Part shown: positions 33,625-41,471 of the stretch, in pieces
Layout: each line of letters opens with the position of its first letter
Position numbering within the stretch: position 1 is the first letter of the stretch
From: Bradyrhizobium sp. CCBAU 51627
GTDB lineage: Bacteria > Pseudomonadota > Alphaproteobacteria > Rhizobiales > Xanthobacteraceae
Length of the DNA: 64,000 bases
Direction of reading: 5' to 3'
Assembly (NCBI RefSeq): GCF_028128765.1
Contig: NZ_LBJG01000009.1
Span: 48,357-112,356 of the forward strand
Notes under the pieces: generated by a model
Told to the model about the DNA's origin: nothing
Database searches by the model: none
What the model saw: the letters and a program-made list of their open reading frames with translations, nothing else
Made by a program: the position numbers and the translations under genes

Positions 33625-34137
33625 TCATCCCGCCTTCCCCAGATGCTCCAGCGCATCCTCCGCCCGTAGCGGCACGCGCGAGGCCTCGTTGTTGAGATCG
33701 ACGAGCTGCGACATGAGCCCCATCAGCGCCTTGCGATCCGCAGGCCTGAGCGGCTCCAGCATGCGGGCCTGCGCACGTTCCACGGCGGGAATGATCTCGC
33801 GCAGGATCGCGGTCCCCGATTTCGTCAAATAGAGCAGCTTGATCCGCTTGTCCTCCGGCGCCGGCCTGCGCTCGACAAAATCCTTGGCCTGGAGACGCTC
33901 GATCACGCTGCCGAGCGTGGAGCGATCGAAGGCGATCACGGCCGAAAGCCGCGTCGCATCGATGCCGGGGCGGGTGTGGATCGCGATCAGCGCCGCATAT
34001 TGCACCGGCGTGAGGTCGAACGCCTTGCACTCCTCCATGAAGATCGAGACCGCGATCTGCTGCATGCGTCGGAACAGATAGCCCGGCGCGGCATAGACCG
34101 CATCCATCGTGATCGGGGGAGAAGGCTTACTCGGCAT
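33625..34137 (-). CDS. MarR family transcriptional regulator
   Basis: A 170-residue winged-helix regulator. The DNA-binding core is TPVQYAALIAIHTRPGID ... LSAVIAFDRSTLGSVIERLQ, then the wing AKDFVERRPAPEDKRIKLLYL, followed by C-terminal dimerisation helices. MarR proteins of aromatic-acid clusters usually respond to the substrate or its CoA ester. It sits among the gentisate-route genes and its start overlaps the end of the isomerase gene by 11 bases. The two matching palindromes at 30719 and 34899 are its probable operators. Confidence 0.93.
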   Translation of the reverse strand: MPSKPSPPITMDAVYAAPGYLFRRMQQIAVSIFMEECKAFDLTPVQYAALIAIHTRPGIDATRLSAVIAFDRSTLGSVIERLQAKDFVERRPAPEDKRIKLLYLTKSGTAILREIIPAVERAQARMLEPLRPADRKALMGLMSQLVDLNNEASRVPLRAEDALEHLGKAG

Positions 34138-34759
34138 CGGGCTGCTTCTCCGGTGCGGCGTTGGCGAACGCCGGCAGCGCCTTGGCGGCGGCCTCGGCCT
34201 TCAGCAGGCGCGGATAGGCGGCGACATCAACGCCGAAGCGCCGCGCGTTGGCGAGCTGCGGCACCAGGCAGAGATCGGCCAGGGTCGGCGCATCGCCAAA
34301 GCAGAACGGCCCGGGCTCGTCCTTGATCAAGGTTTCACAGGCGGACAGGCCCTCGCGGTTGACCCACGCCGCCCAGTCCAGGACTTTCTCCTCGGGCAGG
34401 CCGAGCTCTCGCAGCCGCGCCAGCACCTTCAGATTCTGCACGGGATGAGTATCGCAGGCGATCGCCAGCGCGAATGCGCGCACCTTGGCGCGGCGCAGCG
34501 GATCCTTCGGCAGGAGCGGCGAATTGGGATGGGTTTCGTCGAGCCATTCGATGATTGCGACCGACTGGGTCAGCACCGCACCCGCATCGTTCTCCAGCGC
34601 AGGCACGAGGCCTTGCGGGTTGATGGCGAGATAAGCGGGCGCGCATTGCTCGCCCTTGCGAAGATGGTGCGGCAGGTGCTCCGCACCAAGGCCCTTCAGA
34701 TTCAATGCGATTCGCACGCGATAGGCGGCGCTGGAGCGGAAATAACCATGCAGCTTCAT
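34127..34759 (-). CDS. Maleylacetoacetate/maleylpyruvate isomerase, zeta-class GST
   Basis: A 210-residue glutathione transferase-fold protein. The active-site motif SSAAYRVRIALNLKGL at residues 9-24 is diagnostic of zeta-class isomerases, followed by NPQGLVPALE and LTQSVAIIEWLDE. It isomerises maleylacetoacetate or maleylpyruvate with glutathione. In this setting maleylpyruvate, the gentisate dioxygenase product, is the likely substrate. It is co-transcribed with marR. The next pathway enzyme, fumarylpyruvate hydrolase, is not in the window. Confidence 0.91.
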   Translation of the reverse strand: MKLHGYFRSSAAYRVRIALNLKGLGAEHLPHHLRKGEQCAPAYLAINPQGLVPALENDAGAVLTQSVAIIEWLDETHPNSPLLPKDPLRRAKVRAFALAIACDTHPVQNLKVLARLRELGLPEEKVLDWAAWVNREGLSACETLIKDEPGPFCFGDAPTLADLCLVPQLANARRFGVDVAAYPRLLKAEAAAKALPAFANAAPEKQPDAE

Positions 34760-34779
34760 CGGAACCCTCCCTGTCGTTT

Positions 34780-34860
34780 GTCATTCCGGGCGACGCGCCA
34801 GCGTCGAATCCGGAATCTCGGGATTCCGGGGTTCGGCTCTTCGAGCCGCCCCGGAATGAC
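34780..34860. repeat. Palindromic intergenic repeat, GTCATTCCGGG type
   Basis: Outer arms GTCATTCCGGG... and ...CCCCGGAATGAC, with further internal symmetry (ATCCGGAATCTCGGGATTCCGG is split across 34808-34829). It lies between the isomerase start and the gentisate dioxygenase promoter, an unusual place for a 3'-end repeat. Confidence 0.7.
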
Positions 34861-34898
34861 TCCCTTATACATAGCGCCGTCACGTTGACGCTACCGAG

Positions 34899-34918
34899 AT
34901 TGTCAGTATACTGTCAAT
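34899..34918. promoter_or_regulatory. MarR operator, copy 2 (gentisate dioxygenase)
   Basis: ATTGTCAGTATACTGTCAAT is symmetric apart from one mismatched base pair in each arm, with a perfect CAGTATACTG core. It lies 26 bases before the gentisate dioxygenase start. Eighteen of 20 bases match the site before the monooxygenase operon, indicating co-regulation by the same protein, probably the MarR at 33625. Confidence 0.78.
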
Positions 34919-34944
34919 TAACAAAGCGATCTGGAGCAGCAGCC

Positions 34945-35985
34945 ATGGAAGCGGTGACCAAGACGCCGGAACGCGAGGCGTTCTACCGGAAGATCGACGG
35001 CGAGAATCTCACCGCGCTGTGGACGGTGATGAGCGATCTGATCACCCCGGAGCCGAGGAGCGCTTGCCAGCCGCACCTCTGGAAGTTCGATGTGATCCGC
35101 GACTACATGACGGAAGCCGGCAAGCTGATCACGGCCAAGGAGGCCGAGCGCCGCGTGCTGGTGCTGGAGAACCCCGGCCTGCGCGGCCAGTCCAAGATCA
35201 CCACCTCACTCTATGCCGGCGTGCAGATGGTGGTACCCGGCGACGTCGCGCCTGCGCACCGGCACAGCCAGTCGGCGCTGCGCTTCGTGCTCGAAGGCAA
35301 GGGCGCCCACACGGCCGTCGACGGCGAGCGTACCGCGATGGAGCCCGGCGATTTCATCATCACGCCGTCGATGACCTGGCACGATCATTCCAACGAGACC
35401 GACCAGCCGATGTTCTGGCTCGACGGCCTCGATATCCCACTGGTGCAGTTCTTCGACTGCTCCTTCGCGGAAGGCTCCAAGGAAGACCAGCAGAAGATCA
35501 CAAAACCCGCCGGCAACAGCTTCGCGCGCTATGGCCATAACCTGCTGCCGGTCGACGTGAAGCGGACGTCCAAGACCTCGCCGATCTTCAGCTATCCCTA
35601 TACTTACACGCGCGAGGCACTGGAGAAGGCCAGGACGAGCCAGGAGTGGGACGCCTGCCATGGGCTGAAGCTGAAGTTCAGCAACCCCGAAACCGGCGAT
35701 TTCGCGATGCCGACGATCGGCACCTTCATCCAGCTGCTGCCGAAGGGGTTCAAGACCGCACTCTATCGCTCGACGGATGCGACCGTGTTTTGCCCGATCG
35801 AGGGCAAGGGTCGCAGCCGCATCGGCGATGCCGTGTTCGAATGGGGCCCGCGCGATCTGTTCGTGGTGCCGAGCTGGCATTGGGTGGCACACGAGGCGGA
35901 CGAGGATGCCGTGCTGTTCAGCTTCTCGGACCGGCCGGTGCAGCAGAAGCTGGATCTGTTCCGCGAGGACCGTGGCAACGCCTAA
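34945..35985 (+). CDS. Gentisate 1,2-dioxygenase (bicupin)
   Basis: A 346-residue iron-dependent ring-cleaving enzyme that opens gentisate to maleylpyruvate. It has two cupin domains. The N-terminal one carries the metal motif PAHRHSQSALRFVLEG (around residue 103) and the second part PGDFIITPSMTWHDH (around 140). The C-terminal cupin (around 265-330) has FVVPSWHWVAHEA. The length matches characterised gentisate dioxygenases. The ATG at 34945 follows GGAGC. Upstream in-frame codons lie within the intergenic repeat and operator and are rejected. Confidence 0.93.
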   Translation: MEAVTKTPEREAFYRKIDGENLTALWTVMSDLITPEPRSACQPHLWKFDVIRDYMTEAGKLITAKEAERRVLVLENPGLRGQSKITTSLYAGVQMVVPGDVAPAHRHSQSALRFVLEGKGAHTAVDGERTAMEPGDFIITPSMTWHDHSNETDQPMFWLDGLDIPLVQFFDCSFAEGSKEDQQKITKPAGNSFARYGHNLLPVDVKRTSKTSPIFSYPYTYTREALEKARTSQEWDACHGLKLKFSNPETGDFAMPTIGTFIQLLPKGFKTALYRSTDATVFCPIEGKGRSRIGDAVFEWGPRDLFVVPSWHWVAHEADEDAVLFSFSDRPVQQKLDLFREDRGNA

Positions 35986-36004
35986 GGGTAACCGCTCCAT
36001 CCTC

Positions 36005-36089
36005 CGTCATGGCCGGGCTTGACCCCGCCACCCACGCCTCACCCGCGGTACCAAGAACGCGGATGCCCGTGACAAGCCCGGGCATGACG
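36005..36089. repeat. Palindromic intergenic repeat
   Basis: CGTCATGGCCGGGCTTG (36005-36021) pairs with CAAGCCCGGGCATGACG (36073-36089) with one mismatch. It lies between the convergent gentisate dioxygenase and ABC permease genes, consistent with a shared 3' hairpin. Confidence 0.75.
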
Positions 36090-36109
36090 ACCTCTGTTGT
36101 CGAGCCAAG

Positions 36110-36928
36110 CTATCGCCAGCGCAACAACCGCACCTCGAGCCAGCCGATCACCTTCCCCACCGCAAGCCCGAACACCGACAGGATCACCACGCCCGCGAGC
36201 AGCTGGTCCGTCTGCATCAGATTGCCGGCCTGCAGCACGAAGGCGCCGATGCCATATTGCGCGCCGATCATCTCGGCACTGACGACGAGCAACAGCGCGA
36301 CGGACGCCGTGATGCGGAAGCCGGCGAGGATCGCCGGCAGCGCGCCCGGCCAGACCACCTTGCGCACGATGGTGGCGAAGGGAACGTTGAAGCTTTGCGC
36401 CATGCGGATCAGGTTGCGCGGCACCGCATCGACACCGCTATAGACCGAGATCGCGGTCGAGAAGAACACGCCCAGCGCAATGGTCGCGATCTTCGGCTCT
36501 TCGCCGATGCCGAGCCAGAGGATCAAGAGCGGCAGCAGTGCAATCTTCGGGATCGGGAACAGCGCCGAGATAAAGGTGATGCCGACGCTGCGCGCAAGTC
36601 GCGACAAGCCGATGGCGAAGCCGACCACGACGCCGGCAGCGGTGCCGAGCAGCCAGCCGACGCCGATGCGCAGCAGCGAGGCCGACAGATGCTGCCAGAG
36701 CGCGCCCGACATCGCGAGTTCGTAAATCGCCCGCACGATCGCCGATGGCGCCGGCAGGAACAATGGATTGACAAGTTTGGCGCTGCCCGCCGCCTGCCAG
36801 ATCGCGATCACCAGCGCGAGCGCGATCCAGCCGCCGAACCGACTCGATGCAGGCACGAAGCCGGCGCCGCGGAAGCGGACACGCCGCGTCGTCTCGTCCT
36901 TTGCCGGCAGACCCGCGCGATCAAGCAT
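36110..36928 (-). CDS. ABC transporter permease, SsuC type
   Basis: A 272-residue inner-membrane permease with about six membrane segments (IALALVIAIWQAAG and LFPIPKIALLPLLILWLGIG among them). The EAA loop is MAQSFNVPFATIVRKVVWPG, around residue 180. The start at 36928 overlaps the ATPase stop by eight bases; an in-frame ATG at 36949 is possible but lies further inside the ATPase gene. It is the last gene of the flavoprotein-SBP-ATPase-permease set. Confidence 0.92.
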   Translation of the reverse strand: MLDRAGLPAKDETTRRVRFRGAGFVPASSRFGGWIALALVIAIWQAAGSAKLVNPLFLPAPSAIVRAIYELAMSGALWQHLSASLLRIGVGWLLGTAAGVVVGFAIGLSRLARSVGITFISALFPIPKIALLPLLILWLGIGEEPKIATIALGVFFSTAISVYSGVDAVPRNLIRMAQSFNVPFATIVRKVVWPGALPAILAGFRITASVALLLVVSAEMIGAQYGIGAFVLQAGNLMQTDQLLAGVVILSVFGLAVGKVIGWLEVRLLRWR

Positions 36929-37694
36929 GCTGGACCTCGCGCTCGGCATCGATCGCCTCGTTGCGGATCAGCGACCAGATCTGATTTTGCAGCGCCAGCA
37001 GCTTTTCGCGCGCAGCCGCTTCGCCGCGCTCGGCACGCGTCATCGGCACGGTAACGACCTCGCGGATGCGCCCGGGCCGGCGCGACAGCACCACGATACG
37101 ATCAGCAAGGCGCGCCGCTTCTTCGAGATTGTGGGTGACGTAGACCGCGCCCATGCCGCCGTCGGCGAGCAGACCGACGAAATTCTCCATCAACAGCTCG
37201 CGCGTCTGCGAATCCAGCGCCGACAGCGGCTCGTCCATCAGCAGGATGGCGGGCTTGACGGCAAGCGCGCGCGAAATCCCGACGCGCTGGCGCATGCCGC
37301 CGGAGAGCTGTTTCGGATAGGTTCGACGAAAATCGGTCAGCCCCGTGCGGCGCAGGGCATCGTCAACCAGCGCGCGGCGCTGTGCGGCCGTGAGCTGGGT
37401 GTGCAGCAGCGGGAATTCGACGTTCTCCTCGACGGTGGCCCAGGGCAGCAGCGCAAAGTCCTGGAACACAAAGGTCAGCGGATTGAGACTGTCCGCCGGC
37501 GGCGCCCCGCGCAGCTCGGCCGCGCCAGACGTTGGCTGCAGCAGGCCGCCGAGGATCGACAGCAGCGTGCTCTTACCGCAACCGGAGGGACCGACGATCG
37601 CGACGACCTCACCGGCGCTCACCGTGAAGGAGACATCGTCCAACACGGCAAGATCGCCGAAATGGTGGGAGATGCGGTTGGCGATCAGGTCCAT
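36921..37694 (-). CDS. ABC transporter ATP-binding protein, SsuB type
   Basis: A 257-residue ATPase: Walker A VGPSGCGKSTLLSILGG (around residue 34), Q-loop FVFQDFALLPW, signature LSGGMRQRVGISRALA, Walker B ILLMDEPLSALDSQT and His-loop YVTHNLEEAARLAD. It is typical of the nitrate/sulfonate/bicarbonate importer group and drives the permease at 36110. A gap of 183 bases with inverted repeats separates it from the binding-protein gene upstream. Confidence 0.94.
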   Translation of the reverse strand: MDLIANRISHHFGDLAVLDDVSFTVSAGEVVAIVGPSGCGKSTLLSILGGLLQPTSGAAELRGAPPADSLNPLTFVFQDFALLPWATVEENVEFPLLHTQLTAAQRRALVDDALRRTGLTDFRRTYPKQLSGGMRQRVGISRALAVKPAILLMDEPLSALDSQTRELLMENFVGLLADGGMGAVYVTHNLEEAARLADRIVVLSRRPGRIREVVTVPMTRAERGEAAAREKLLALQNQIWSLIRNEAIDAEREVQHA

Positions 37695-37739
37695 GGGGTG
37701 CGCGCTCTCACTCTTGGTCCGTCATTCTGAAGCGCTCGG

Positions 37740-37757
37740 CTTGCGGCACGCCGCAAG
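37740..37757. repeat. Small hairpin between binding-protein and ATPase genes
   Basis: CTTGCGGC, two bases, then GCCGCAAG: a perfect 8-bp-arm hairpin inside the 183-base gap. Looser symmetry (GTCATTC ... GGATGAC) spans 37721-37853, resembling the other dispersed repeats. It could tune relative expression of the binding protein and ATPase. Confidence 0.55.
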
Positions 37758-37877
37758 TCGAGCCTCGAAGGACGTGCGGTCCGGATGCAGCTCGGCCGTG
37801 CATCCTATGAGGCCCGGCGCCAATACACTGCGCTACTCGCACCGCAGGATGACGGGGAGAGAGTCGCCCACGCATCA

Positions 37878-38882
37878 TCAATCCGCCTTCACATAATCCT
37901 TGGCGATGATCGTATCCGCATCAAAGCCCTTGTCGGCAAACCCCTGCTGCTGGAGCCATTTGATCTGATTGTCGACGTTCTTGACGTCGAGCTTGCCGTC
38001 CGGGTCGATATAAGCGCAGTTGCCGACCACCTGCTCGACCGGCAAATTGGTGTACTTCGCGACGATCTCCAGCAGCGGTTTTGTCTTGTCGTTGATCGGG
38101 GCCACACCATCCTTCATCGAGGCCAGGATGACGTCATGATATTCGCGATCGGCCTTGGCGAGGACGCCAAGGAATTTCGTCACCAGTGCCTTGTTGGCCA
38201 GCGTCTTCGGCGAGGCGAACACCGCGCCCAGCTGCCAGGGCGTCTCGTCGCCGACCCAGCCCAGGAATTTTGCACCGCCTTCGTCCATCAGCTTTCGTGC
38301 AGTCGAGACCGGCAGCAGCGCCGCATCGACGGTCTCGCCCTTCAGCGCGGCGGCTGCGTTCGACAATGATTGCAGCGGCACGATCTTCACGTCCGAAAGC
38401 TTGAAGCCGTATTTGTCCGCGAGCAGGCCCAGCGAATAGTGAAAGCTCGATCCGACCTGCGTCATCGCGATGCGTTTGCCGGCGAGATCCTTCGGCGTCT
38501 TCAGGCCGGCGGCGTAGGCATTGTTGCTGGCGAAATAGCCGATCAAGGGATAGCCGGGCTTCTCGCGACTCATGCCGCCGATCACCTTCAGCACGCCCTT
38601 GCCGGCGAGATTATAGAGACCCGCGGTGAAGGCGGTGACGCCGAAATCGACGTCTCCCGAGGTGGTAGCAACCGCGATCGGCTGCGCCGCGTCGAAGAAT
38701 TTGAGCTCGATGTCGAGGCCGGCCTCGCGAAAGTAACCCTTGTCCTGCGCGATGAAAACAGGCGCGGACGACGACAGGCGGAGCACGCCGATCTTGGCCT
38801 TCAGTGCGTCCTCGGCCTGGGCCGTGCTCATCGCCATCATCGCCAAAAGGCTGGCTGCCGCGAGCCGCGCAATCCCGATCAT
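37878..38882 (-). CDS. ABC transporter substrate-binding protein, NMT1/SsuA-like
   Basis: A 334-residue periplasmic binding protein with a signal peptide (residues 1-23, MIGIARLAAASLLAMMAMS..AQA). The mature part starts KAKIGVLRLSSSAPVFIAQ, then KGYFREAGLDIELKFFDAAQP, the classic NMT1/SsuA opening. Ligands of this fold include sulfonates, nitrate, pyrimidines and aromatic acids. Its neighbourhood next to a hydroxybenzoate cluster allows, but does not prove, an aromatic ligand. It lies 34 bases downstream of the flavoprotein gene. Confidence 0.92.
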   Translation of the reverse strand: MIGIARLAAASLLAMMAMSTAQAEDALKAKIGVLRLSSSAPVFIAQDKGYFREAGLDIELKFFDAAQPIAVATTSGDVDFGVTAFTAGLYNLAGKGVLKVIGGMSREKPGYPLIGYFASNNAYAAGLKTPKDLAGKRIAMTQVGSSFHYSLGLLADKYGFKLSDVKIVPLQSLSNAAAALKGETVDAALLPVSTARKLMDEGGAKFLGWVGDETPWQLGAVFASPKTLANKALVTKFLGVLAKADREYHDVILASMKDGVAPINDKTKPLLEIVAKYTNLPVEQVVGNCAYIDPDGKLDVKNVDNQIKWLQQQGFADKGFDADTIIAKDYVKAD

Positions 38883-38916
38883 CCCGCTTCCTCCAATGGT
38901 TCTTCTTGCAGTCCGT

Positions 38917-40281
38917 TTACAGGCCCCTTGGCACGGGCTGATCCCGCCCGATGAAGGCGCCCTGTTGTTTCAACGTTTCCTGCAATTTTTCAATGGGGAT
39001 TTCGCGTGGAATCCGGTTTCCGGACAGCGACAGCGCGGCCGCGGAACCAGCGGCCTCCCCCATCACGAAACAGGCACCGGACACCCGCGCCGCCGACTGA
39101 CCTTCATGGGTCATCGAGGCGCAGCGGCCGGCGACAAGAAGATTGTTGACGCCTTCGGGCACCAGCATCCGGTATGGCAGCTCGTTGTAGCCGCGCGATT
39201 CCGGGATCGGCGGAAAGGTGAAAACGACGTCGCCGGGCACATGCGCTTCGATCGGCCAGCCATTGACGCCGATGGAATCCTCGAACGAGGCGCAGCCGAG
39301 CACGTCCTCGCCGCTGAGCTGGTAGCGGCCCTTGATGCGGCGGGTCTCGCGGATGCCGAGCTGGGGCGGCAGGTCGACGATGTAGGATTTTTCAAAGCCC
39401 GGCACGGCGCGCAGGAATTCGAACGCGGCCAGCGCCTGCCTGCGGCCCTCGATCTCGCCGCGGGTGAGATCGTCGGGCTCGACACCGTTGATGGCATGAC
39501 CGTCCTCGCGGGCGACTTGCGTGAAGTTCACCCGCCATTCGATGCCGGATTTCTGCGGCCGCACGATTGCGCTCTTGCGCGGGAATTTGTGGGTGCCGGC
39601 CACCGTGGCCGCTTCCATCAATTGCGGAATGGTCCGCCAGGCATCGCCCGCCCTTACGGGGTCGATGCCGTTGAGGCGCAGCATCATCGACGGGTACAGG
39701 GGATGGCCATGCTCGTCGCCGATCTCGAACGGCGCACCGGCCCAGACGGCGAGATCGCCGTCGCCGGAACAATCGATAAAAATCTCTGCGCGCACCGCCT
39801 GCCGGCCCGCCTTGGTCTCAACCATCAGTGCATCGATGCGGTTGTTATCACCCATCACAACGCCGGCGCCGAGCGCATGGAAGAGAATGTGCACCTTGTG
39901 GCTCGCCAGCAATTCGTCGGCCGCGATCTTGTAGGCCGCGGTGTCATAGGCCTGGGCAAAGACCTTGCCGAGGATCAGATGCGGCGCGTTGAGGCCGTTC
40001 AGATGATCGATCCGCGCCAGCAGATCGGATGCCAGGCCCTGCACCAGCCTGACGGCCTCGCCATGGACATTGCCATGCAGACCGCAGAAATTGGTGACGC
40101 CGGCCGCGGTGCCCATGCCGCCGAGAAAACCATAGCGCTCGATCAGCAGCGTCTTGCGCCCCGCGCGCGCGGCTGAGGCCGCAGCGACGATGCCGGCCGG
40201 GCCGCCGCCGAGGACCACGATTTCATATTCGCCATAGAGCGGCACCTGACGTGCCGGTTCCTCGATCATCGTGGCCCGCAT
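38917..40281 (-). CDS. FAD-dependent oxidoreductase (FAD_oxidored family)
   Basis: A 454-residue flavoprotein. The N-terminal FAD motif is EIVVLGGGPAGIVAAASAAR (around residue 20), followed by LLIERYGFLGGMGTAAGVTN. A further FAD block is NNLLVAGRCASMTHEGQSAAR (split around 385-405). The family covers uncharacterised oxidoreductases resembling thiazole synthase and succinate dehydrogenase flavoproteins in the FAD domain. It is first in the operon with the ABC importer and divergent from a LysR gene, so it may oxidise the imported compound. Substrate unknown. Confidence 0.88.
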   Translation of the reverse strand: MRATMIEEPARQVPLYGEYEIVVLGGGPAGIVAAASAARAGRKTLLIERYGFLGGMGTAAGVTNFCGLHGNVHGEAVRLVQGLASDLLARIDHLNGLNAPHLILGKVFAQAYDTAAYKIAADELLASHKVHILFHALGAGVVMGDNNRIDALMVETKAGRQAVRAEIFIDCSGDGDLAVWAGAPFEIGDEHGHPLYPSMMLRLNGIDPVRAGDAWRTIPQLMEAATVAGTHKFPRKSAIVRPQKSGIEWRVNFTQVAREDGHAINGVEPDDLTRGEIEGRRQALAAFEFLRAVPGFEKSYIVDLPPQLGIRETRRIKGRYQLSGEDVLGCASFEDSIGVNGWPIEAHVPGDVVFTFPPIPESRGYNELPYRMLVPEGVNNLLVAGRCASMTHEGQSAARVSGACFVMGEAAGSAAALSLSGNRIPREIPIEKLQETLKQQGAFIGRDQPVPRGL

Positions 40282-40389
40282 CGCGCGTCCCGTCCCAACT
40301 TCCTTGCTTGGGCCGACTATGAATTAACTCGCAACGAGCTACAATCCACCAAAATAGACGATCAGCTTTCGCGAATCGAGAAAGGTCAA

Positions 40390-41274
40390 ATGGACATCCT
40401 CGTGAACCTGCAGGCCTTCCTTGCGACTGCGGACGCGGCGGGTTTCTCGGCCGCCGCGCGAAAGCTCGGCGTCTCGACCTCGGTCGTTGCAAAACGCGTC
40501 ACGCAATTGGAGACGCGGATCGGCATCTCGCTGTTTCATCGCTCGACCCGCCAGTTGCGGCTGACCGAGGCGGGGCAACGCTACGTCCATCGCGCGCGCG
40601 GCGTCGTGACCGACGCCACCGATCTGCTCTCGCGCATGGGCGAGAAAGGTCACGATCTCGTCGATCATCTCCGCATCAAGGCGCCAACCTCGCTGACGGT
40701 CGCACGGCTCGCGGATGCCTTCAGCGCCTTCCAGACACAGAACCCTCGGCTGAAGCTCGAGATCGTGCTGATCGACCGCCCGGTCGACCCTGTTGCCGAA
40801 GGCTTCGACATCGCGATCGGCGCCTTTCCGCATTCCTTCGGTGGCGTCGTCGACGAGCCGCTGGTGCCGTTGAAGCGACTGCTCTGCGCCTCGCCGGCAT
40901 ACCTGAAGAAGCACGGCACACCCAAGCATCCGCGCGACCTCGTCGAACATCGCTGCCTCAGCTTCATGCCGACAGGCCCGGAATGGATCTTTGACGGGCC
41001 GCGCGGCCGCATCAGCATCCAGGTCAGCCCGCTACTGTCGTCGAACGAAGGACATGTGCTGGCGCGCAGCGCGATCTCCGGCAACGGCATCACGCTGATT
41101 TCGCATTATCTGGTTGCGGATGCGTTGCGTGACGGCGCACTGAAACAGGTGCTGCGCGACTTTCCGATTCCGGAATTGTGGGTGAAGGCCGCGATCCCCG
41201 AGCGGCGGCGCAATGCGGCTGCGGTGCAGGCGCTGCTGACCTTGCTGAAAACCTCACTCGCGCCGTCGCTATAG
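40390..41274 (+). CDS. LysR family transcriptional regulator
   Basis: A 294-residue LysR regulator. The winged HTH is at residues 1-60 (FLATADAAGFSAAARKLGVS, then VAKRVTQLETRIGISLFHRS), and the periplasmic-binding-protein-like effector domain runs from about 90 to 290. It is divergent from the flavoprotein/ABC operon across about 108 bases that include ACTCGCAACGAGCT-like symmetry near 40327-40340. By LysR custom it probably activates that operon in response to its substrate. It shares the CRP-like LTTR subclass features. Confidence 0.93.
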   Translation: MDILVNLQAFLATADAAGFSAAARKLGVSTSVVAKRVTQLETRIGISLFHRSTRQLRLTEAGQRYVHRARGVVTDATDLLSRMGEKGHDLVDHLRIKAPTSLTVARLADAFSAFQTQNPRLKLEIVLIDRPVDPVAEGFDIAIGAFPHSFGGVVDEPLVPLKRLLCASPAYLKKHGTPKHPRDLVEHRCLSFMPTGPEWIFDGPRGRISIQVSPLLSSNEGHVLARSAISGNGITLISHYLVADALRDGALKQVLRDFPIPELWVKAAIPERRRNAAAVQALLTLLKTSLAPSL

Positions 41275-41350
41275 GCCGGGTCGCGCCGCTGTCACAACAT
41301 GACGGTTTGCTCTCGAAGGATGGACTTGAGAGAAGCGTGGCTTAGCCCCG

Positions 41351-41458
41351 CTGTCATCGTCCGGCTTGACCGGACGATCCAGTATTCCAGAGACGCCAAA
41401 GGGATACGGAGAAGCCGCGGCGTACTGGGTCGCCCGGTCAAGCCGGGCGACGACGACG
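41351..41458. repeat. Palindromic intergenic repeat, family B copy 2
   Basis: CTGTCATCGTCCGGCTTGAC ... pairs with ...GTCAAGCCGGGCGACGACG. The middle holds GATCCAGTATTCCAGAGAC and GAGAAGCCGCGGCGTACTGG, also found at 33509. It lies between convergent lysR and enoyl-CoA hydratase genes. Confidence 0.8.
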
Positions 41459-41471
41459 ACGGCGTGCGCGG

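Noticed and set aside
38740..40176. A 478-codon open frame on the plus strand
   Set aside because: Antisense to the FAD oxidoreductase, which has clear motifs; the mirror frame has none.
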